Positions 59,707 through 64,000 of a DNA stretch of 64,000 bases are shown here, piece by piece. The notes under the pieces are model-generated. The model saw only the letters and a list, made by a program, of their open reading frames with translations. It was not told the DNA's origin and did no database searches. A program made the translations under genes and the position numbers. This DNA comes from Leptospira dzoumogneensis (GTDB taxonomy: Bacteria; Spirochaetota; Leptospiria; Leptospirales; Leptospiraceae), in NCBI RefSeq assembly GCF_004770895.1, contig NZ_RQHS01000018.1:310001-374000 (forward strand). The letters run 5' to 3'. How positions within the stretch are numbered: position 1 is the first letter of the stretch; each line of letters begins with the position of its first letter.

Positions 59707-60573
59707 GTGATCTTATTTTTCAGTCCAAAAAACGATTCGGATCCCCAAAGATTATCCGAAGCACTTTCAGCAAGATTTCAACAAGCAGTCTTTATAGAAA
59801 GAAGGCAGGAAGTCTCCAAAGATTTCGTATGCGATGTTTGGAAAACGGATCGGACCCTGCCAAGGGAAGAATTGGTTTATCTTAGACAAGAGTTACAAAG
59901 ATTCCGTAAACTAGATCTGATCCAAATTTCTTCTTTTTTAAACAACGGAGCCTTATTCTGTTTTGATATGGATTCCACTTTAATCCGAGAAGAAGTCATA
60001 GACGAATTGGCGAGATATGCAGGTGTCTATGAAGAAGTTGCGCATGTGACCAAGGAAGCTATGGAAGGAAACCTGAACTTCCAAGAAGCTCTCCAAAAAA
60101 GATGCTCTTATCTGAAAGATCTTCCGGTTTCCGTATTCGACGAATTATACTTTAAGCTGCATCCGAATCATGGTGTACCAGAATTATTCCGGGGATTAAA
60201 AAAGAAAAACGCAAAAACCGCAGTATTCAGCGGCGGATTCACTGATATATTAGAAAGATTTAAACAAGAATATTCCATCGACGAGGTCCGAGCAAATTAT
60301 CTGGATAGGGCAGGCGATAAACTTTTAGGAACAGTTTCCGGAACTGTAGTGGATAAAAATATCAAAAGGGATTCTCTTTTGGAGCTGCAGTCCCGCTTTC
60401 AAATGACCAAAGAAAATATCGTAGCAGTGGGCGACGGAGCAAACGACCAACTGATGTTAGAAGCTTCCGGGATCGGTATAGGATTTCATGCAAAAGAAGG
60501 TCTCAAATCCAATATTTCCAACTGGATAGACTTTGCTTCTATGGATGTTCTTTTGTATTTGTTTGATGAGTGA
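59707..60573 (+). CDS. serB: Phosphoserine phosphatase
   Basis: SerB removes the phosphate from phosphoserine, the last step of serine synthesis. The 288-residue HAD enzyme starts with GTG and has motif I FDMDSTLI, motif II in VFSGGFTDIL and the VGDGANDQLML motif. The first 75 residues are a divergent regulatory part. It begins 5 bases after the SGNH lipoprotein gene. Confidence 0.95.
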   Translation: MILFFSPKNDSDPQRLSEALSARFQQAVFIERRQEVSKDFVCDVWKTDRTLPREELVYLRQELQRFRKLDLIQISSFLNNGALFCFDMDSTLIREEVIDELARYAGVYEEVAHVTKEAMEGNLNFQEALQKRCSYLKDLPVSVFDELYFKLHPNHGVPELFRGLKKKNAKTAVFSGGFTDILERFKQEYSIDEVRANYLDRAGDKLLGTVSGTVVDKNIKRDSLLELQSRFQMTKENIVAVGDGANDQLMLEASGIGIGFHAKEGLKSNISNWIDFASMDVLLYLFDE

Positions 60574-60617
60574 TATAAATTTCTGAACTTCTTATGTAGA
60601 ATTCCAACAGTTACTAT

Positions 60618-60642
60618 CTTTGCGACTCTGTGCCTCTGCGTG
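60618..60642. repeat. Three imperfect tandem octamers between serB and mutS
   Basis: TTTGCGAC (60619-60626), TCTGTGCC (60627-60634) and TCTGCGTG (60635-60642) are spaced exactly 8 bases apart, centred on TGCG/TGTG. Octamer-phased sequences of this kind occur in many bacterial genomes in intergenic sites, from memory. Function unknown. Confidence 0.45.
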
Positions 60643-60659
60643 AAAACCGCAGCTTTTCA

Positions 60660-63218
60660 TTATCCCCTCGAACTCACTCTTTTCTTCCAATCATCCAATA
60701 GTTTTAACGCTTCTATCGGGGTCATAGAATCGATCGGAAGGTCGGTGATCTCTTTTTTGAAGTCCTGCCAAAACTGAGTATCCCCATTCGGAGAACTCAT
60801 GTCTTGGAATAGGGAAGGTTCCCTGGTCTGGATACGTATTTCCTTTTTCCTGGATTCCATATCCGTAAGAATTTCTGCGGCACGTTTTACTACCGAATCA
60901 GGAACTCCCGCCAGTTGTGCCACGTAGATACCGAATGATTTTTTTGCCTTACCGGGTTTTACTTTTCTTAAGAAGATAACCTTGTCATCCTTCTCCACTG
61001 TTTCCATATGAAGGTTCCAAACACCTGGAAGTCTGGAAAGTTCCGTAAGTTCATGATAGTGGGTGGCAAAAACAGTTTTAGGACGAGGATGCATCTCGGA
61101 AAGAGATTCCAAGATGGCCCAGGCAATACTCATCCCGTCGTAGGTGGAAGTTCCTCTTCCTACTTCATCAAAAAGTAATAAAGATTGAGAAGTGCAATTT
61201 TTGAGAATATTCGCAGTTTCTTTCATTTCCACATAGAATGTGGATTCTCCTGCATTCAAATTGTCTCCCGCTCCGATACGAGTGAATAATTTGTCTAAGA
61301 TAGGAAGTTTTGCGGTCTCTGCGGCAACACTTCCACCGATCTGGAATAAGATCTGGTTGATAGCGATCTGCCTCATGAAAGTGGACTTACCCGCCATATT
61401 CGGACCCGTTAAGATCGCAATTGAATTCTCTTTTCCATCCAAGCCGACATCGTTCGGGGTGAATTTTGCACCTACCGGGAGACTTGCTTCCACCACAGGG
61501 TGTCTGGAAGATTTCATTTCTAAATTGGAATCTTCGCTTAGTTCAGGACGGATCCAGCCGAATTTTTCCTCTGCCTTTAGGAGTGAAATTTGGAAGTCTA
61601 GATCTCCGAATTCTTCTGAAACAAGTAGAAGTTCGGAAGAATATTCCAAAACGGTTTGTACCATTTTTTCGAATTCCGCTTTTTCCACTTTTTGGATGAT
61701 CTCATCCGCTTCTAAGATCGTTCTTTCAATCTCTTCCAATCTTGCGGTGGTAAATCTTTCGGAAGTTACCAGTGTCTGTTTTTTGAGATATTCTTTAGGC
61801 GCCTGCTCGGCTTGTGCGCGGGAGATCTCTATAAAATAACCTACGATCTTATTATATTTGATCTTAAGAGTAGAAAGCCCGGTTTTTTTCTTTTCTTCCG
61901 TTTCTAATTCCAAGATCCAATCCGCACCTTTGGAACCTGCTTCTCTGGCTCGATCCAGGTTTTTATCAAAGCCGTCTTTTAGAAATTTACCATTTCCTAA
62001 TATAACAGGAAGTTCTTCCGTGTGGATCCTTCCTTCGATATATTTTTTAAGCTCATCCAGTTTATCCGGTTTTGAAATTGGATATCCAAGAGGAGAAAGT
62101 AAACCGATCAAAGAATCCAATGTTTGGACGGAAGATAGGATGGTTTTGAAATCGCGAGGGTAGGCCTTATTTCCTCTAAATCTTCCTAAGATCCTTTCCA
62201 GATCTCCCAAGTCCTTTAAAGCCTGGGTCAAATGGGCAAGAGGGATCTTTTTAATGATATCCTGTTTTTCCCATCTGGATTTTAGAATGGCCGGGTCCGT
62301 TTCCGGAAATAAGATCCTTTGTTTCAGGACCCTTTTTCCTTTGGCAGTACTGCAAAAATTCAAAACTGAAAATAGTGTATGGCCCTTATCTTCTTTTTCG
62401 TTTTCGATCAGTTCCAGATTCAGGATAGTCTCTCTATCCATCTCCAAATAGGAACCTGTTTGTAAGATACGCGGTTCTCTTAAGGTGAGAGTCCCGTCCC
62501 TGTAATTTTCTCTAATATAATATTCTAATGTTCTTGTGACCGTTTGGAATGGATCGTTAGAATTTTCCGATCCCACTTTTGCCGCGTCTAAAACCGTTAA
62601 TTCTCTTTCTCCGAAGTTCTGCCAGGTCCTGATCCTTTCTAAATCTTGGGAGAATACGCAGATCTCGCTCGGTTTAAATTTTACGAATTCGGACTCTAAT
62701 ACTTGGGTCCTTGAAATTGGAACTGCAAAATGTAAAACTTCTCCTGTAGAAACATCAGCCATTCCTACAAAGATCAAGGCAGCTTTTGGGACCAATACGC
62801 ATAAATAATTGTTTTGGAATCCCGAAAGTAAATGTTCTTCGATCACTGTGCCCGGAGTGATGATCCTCACCACATCCCTGGTCATGAGTTTCGTGTTTCC
62901 GTCTTCCGGCCTGGACTGTTCGCAAACCGCTATCTTCTTTCCTGCAGAAAGTAATCTGGAAATATATCCGTCCTTGCTATGGAATGGGATCCCGCACATC
63001 GGAACAGAGTTTTGTCTTTTGGTAAGTGCAATGTCTAAGATCGCTGATGCAATTTTTGCATCTTCCAAGAACATCTCATAAAAATCCCCCATCCTAAAGA
63101 ATAGGATAGAATCAGGGAACTTGGCCTTGATCTCCAGATACTGCCTCATCATAGGAGTGTCCAGAGCCTCGGTCAGATCAGGAGAATTAGTTTCCGTTGT
63201 AAGAGAATCGTTTTGCAT
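60660..63218 (-). CDS. mutS: DNA mismatch repair protein MutS
   Basis: MutS recognises mismatches and starts repair with MutL. I place the start at ATG 63218, giving 852 residues; the longer frame to 63329 adds sequence antisense in composition and overlaps trpF. The mismatch-binding motif FFRMGDFYEMF is near residue 42, and the ATPase has Walker A GPNMAGKSTFMRQ, LLFDEVGRGTSTYDG and the THYHEL H-loop. The core is complete. The start lies 32 bases inside trpF, so the two are transcribed together. Confidence 0.95.
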   Translation of the reverse strand: MQNDSLTTETNSPDLTEALDTPMMRQYLEIKAKFPDSILFFRMGDFYEMFLEDAKIASAILDIALTKRQNSVPMCGIPFHSKDGYISRLLSAGKKIAVCEQSRPEDGNTKLMTRDVVRIITPGTVIEEHLLSGFQNNYLCVLVPKAALIFVGMADVSTGEVLHFAVPISRTQVLESEFVKFKPSEICVFSQDLERIRTWQNFGERELTVLDAAKVGSENSNDPFQTVTRTLEYYIRENYRDGTLTLREPRILQTGSYLEMDRETILNLELIENEKEDKGHTLFSVLNFCSTAKGKRVLKQRILFPETDPAILKSRWEKQDIIKKIPLAHLTQALKDLGDLERILGRFRGNKAYPRDFKTILSSVQTLDSLIGLLSPLGYPISKPDKLDELKKYIEGRIHTEELPVILGNGKFLKDGFDKNLDRAREAGSKGADWILELETEEKKKTGLSTLKIKYNKIVGYFIEISRAQAEQAPKEYLKKQTLVTSERFTTARLEEIERTILEADEIIQKVEKAEFEKMVQTVLEYSSELLLVSEEFGDLDFQISLLKAEEKFGWIRPELSEDSNLEMKSSRHPVVEASLPVGAKFTPNDVGLDGKENSIAILTGPNMAGKSTFMRQIAINQILFQIGGSVAAETAKLPILDKLFTRIGAGDNLNAGESTFYVEMKETANILKNCTSQSLLLFDEVGRGTSTYDGMSIAWAILESLSEMHPRPKTVFATHYHELTELSRLPGVWNLHMETVEKDDKVIFLRKVKPGKAKKSFGIYVAQLAGVPDSVVKRAAEILTDMESRKKEIRIQTREPSLFQDMSSPNGDTQFWQDFKKEITDLPIDSMTPIEALKLLDDWKKRVSSRG

Positions 63219-63849
63219 TTCTGATAAAATTCCGAATGAGTTCCTGGTCCTTATTTCCCGGCGAAGATTCCACTCCGCTTGCAACATCCACTCCATAAGC
63301 CTTGGTTTGGGAAAGCGCCTTTGCCACATTCTCCGGAGTCAAACCTCCAGCGAGTAGATAAGGTCTGCGAACTTCGGAAACCTGTTCCCAAGGAAAACTT
63401 TCTCCCGTTCCTCCGCCCGCATCCGATTTATAACTATCTAATATCAATAAATCCGAATTTAGGAAATGTAGAGAGTCGTCGTTTACGTTTCCGCGGACAC
63501 GATAGGAAAGAATTCTGGAACCCTTGGTTTGGTAGAGCGGAGAAGTTTCTCCCGGAGCCAAAGAGTCGTCGCTAACGTATTGGACATAGTCGTGCTGCAA
63601 ATTTTTTAAAAGTGTTTCTATATATTGGGTTGAAGATTTATAAAAAAGGAATACGATTTTCGGGCGTAAAAAGGACGGAACGGAGGTATATAAGTAGGTG
63701 ATCAATATCTCCGCTTCCTTTGGAGAAACAAGTCTAGGGCTGGAAGAAACAAAATTGATCCCGATCAGATCGGCTCCTTCTTCCACACAGATTTTCAGAT
63801 CGTCTACTTTTCGTATTCCGCAGATTTTTACTTTAGGGGTTTGGGACAT
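63187..63849 (-). CDS. trpF: Phosphoribosylanthranilate isomerase
   Basis: TrpF catalyses the Amadori rearrangement in tryptophan synthesis. The 220-residue TIM-barrel protein begins with VKICGIRKVDD, whose Cys and the later Asp (LLILDSYK) are the catalytic acid/base pair; LLAGGLTPENV and GVDVASGVESSPGNKD are the phosphate-binding end. It ends 32 bases inside the mutS start, an unusual pairing. Confidence 0.94.
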   Translation of the reverse strand: MSQTPKVKICGIRKVDDLKICVEEGADLIGINFVSSSPRLVSPKEAEILITYLYTSVPSFLRPKIVFLFYKSSTQYIETLLKNLQHDYVQYVSDDSLAPGETSPLYQTKGSRILSYRVRGNVNDDSLHFLNSDLLILDSYKSDAGGGTGESFPWEQVSEVRRPYLLAGGLTPENVAKALSQTKAYGVDVASGVESSPGNKDQELIRNFIRNAKRFSYNGN

Positions 63850-63944
63850 GGGATTTTTTTTCCGGGATTCTCTTTCGGTTCCGTTTCCGGCTCGAAATAT
63901 TTCCTCTCTTTTCTATACAAGACCAGGACTTCTCCAAGTCAAGT

Positions 63945-64000
63945 ATGATCGATCATAGATTTTTTCTAGAAGACAAAAGAAGCCTTAGGCTTTTGATCCT
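63945..64000 (+). CDS. Possible 5' end of a gene cut by the window edge
   Basis: An ATG at 63945 opens a frame that is still open at the last base. Only 18 codons are visible, with several Arg and Lys; no ribosome-binding site is clear. It is divergent from trpF and could be a real gene, but this is not established. Confidence 0.35.
   Translation, partial: MIDHRFFLEDKRSLRLLI

Noticed and set aside
61240..61839. 199-codon plus-strand frame inside mutS
   Set aside because: Antisense to conserved MutS motifs, with no ribosome-binding site or recognisable family.

Overview
The window looks like chromosomal core sequence from a Leptospira species. The evidence is taxonomic inference from the genes: spirochaetal lipoproteins (a FecR-domain lipoprotein, a lipoprotein gamma-glutamyltransferase), an endoflagellar switch gene (fliM), a SemiSWEET sugar transporter of the kind crystallised from Leptospira biflexa, LPS genes (gmhA, a WaaE-like glycosyltransferase, an O-antigen ligase), and many proteins with no recognisable family. 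G+C is moderate by eye, so an intermediate or saprophytic clade seems more likely than L. interrogans, but this is not proven. I see no insertion sequence, prophage, CRISPR array or rRNA. Genes are packed closely and no gene-free stretch exceeds 300 bases; the largest gaps (about 255 to 275 b) are at 2731-2985 and 34106-34381.

Layout. 0-7 kb: a truncated gene, a secreted protein coupled to fliM, a ferredoxin, a FecR lipoprotein, SemiSWEET overlapping queF, a long eukaryote-like GMP synthase and a UPF0598 protein. 7.1-7.3 kb: tRNA-Cys and tRNA-Leu. 7.3-13.9 kb: envelope/LPS genes, an orphan peptide-type ABC ATPase and a VWA-like/FHA membrane protein. 14-19 kb: leuCD, a divergent cysteine-synthase paralogue and an Upf1-like helicase. 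18.9-28.4 kb: an ECF sigma factor facing an NrsF-like (DUF1109) membrane anti-sigma factor, followed by six tightly packed co-directional genes (DUF482 protein, clpS, clpA, ggt, gshA, GshF-type ATP-grasp ligase). 28.4-33.8 kb, opposite strand: glutaredoxin, monothiol glutaredoxin, two BolA proteins, a YadGH-type ABC exporter, a flavoprotein disulfide reductase and a glyoxalase-II-like hydrolase. 33.8-43.7 kb: STAS antagonist, MBL hydrolase, glpK, an unrecognised pair with a possible FliG-C-like segment, SpoIIE phosphatase, MBOAT, SppA and an aldose-epimerase-like protein. 43.8-54.3 kb: XPB helicase, aminotransferase, esterase, Na+/solute symporter, homoserine kinase, DsbA-like protein and mdh. 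54.3-58.6 kb: bioF-bioD-bioA-bioB. 58.7-64 kb: a 57-residue protein, SGNH hydrolase, serB, mutS and trpF.

Most interesting hypothesis: a thiol or metal stress circuit at 18.9-28.4 kb. The NrsF-like protein keeps two cysteines 50 residues apart, and the minus strand of the divergent region carries GTAACC-N15-CGAA, close to the promoter I recall for Caulobacter SigF/NrsF. The sigma gene heads a probable seven-gene operon for ClpAS proteolysis and glutathione metabolism, beside a glutaredoxin/BolA cluster. The assignments rest on sequence reading and memory of the families; no search was run.
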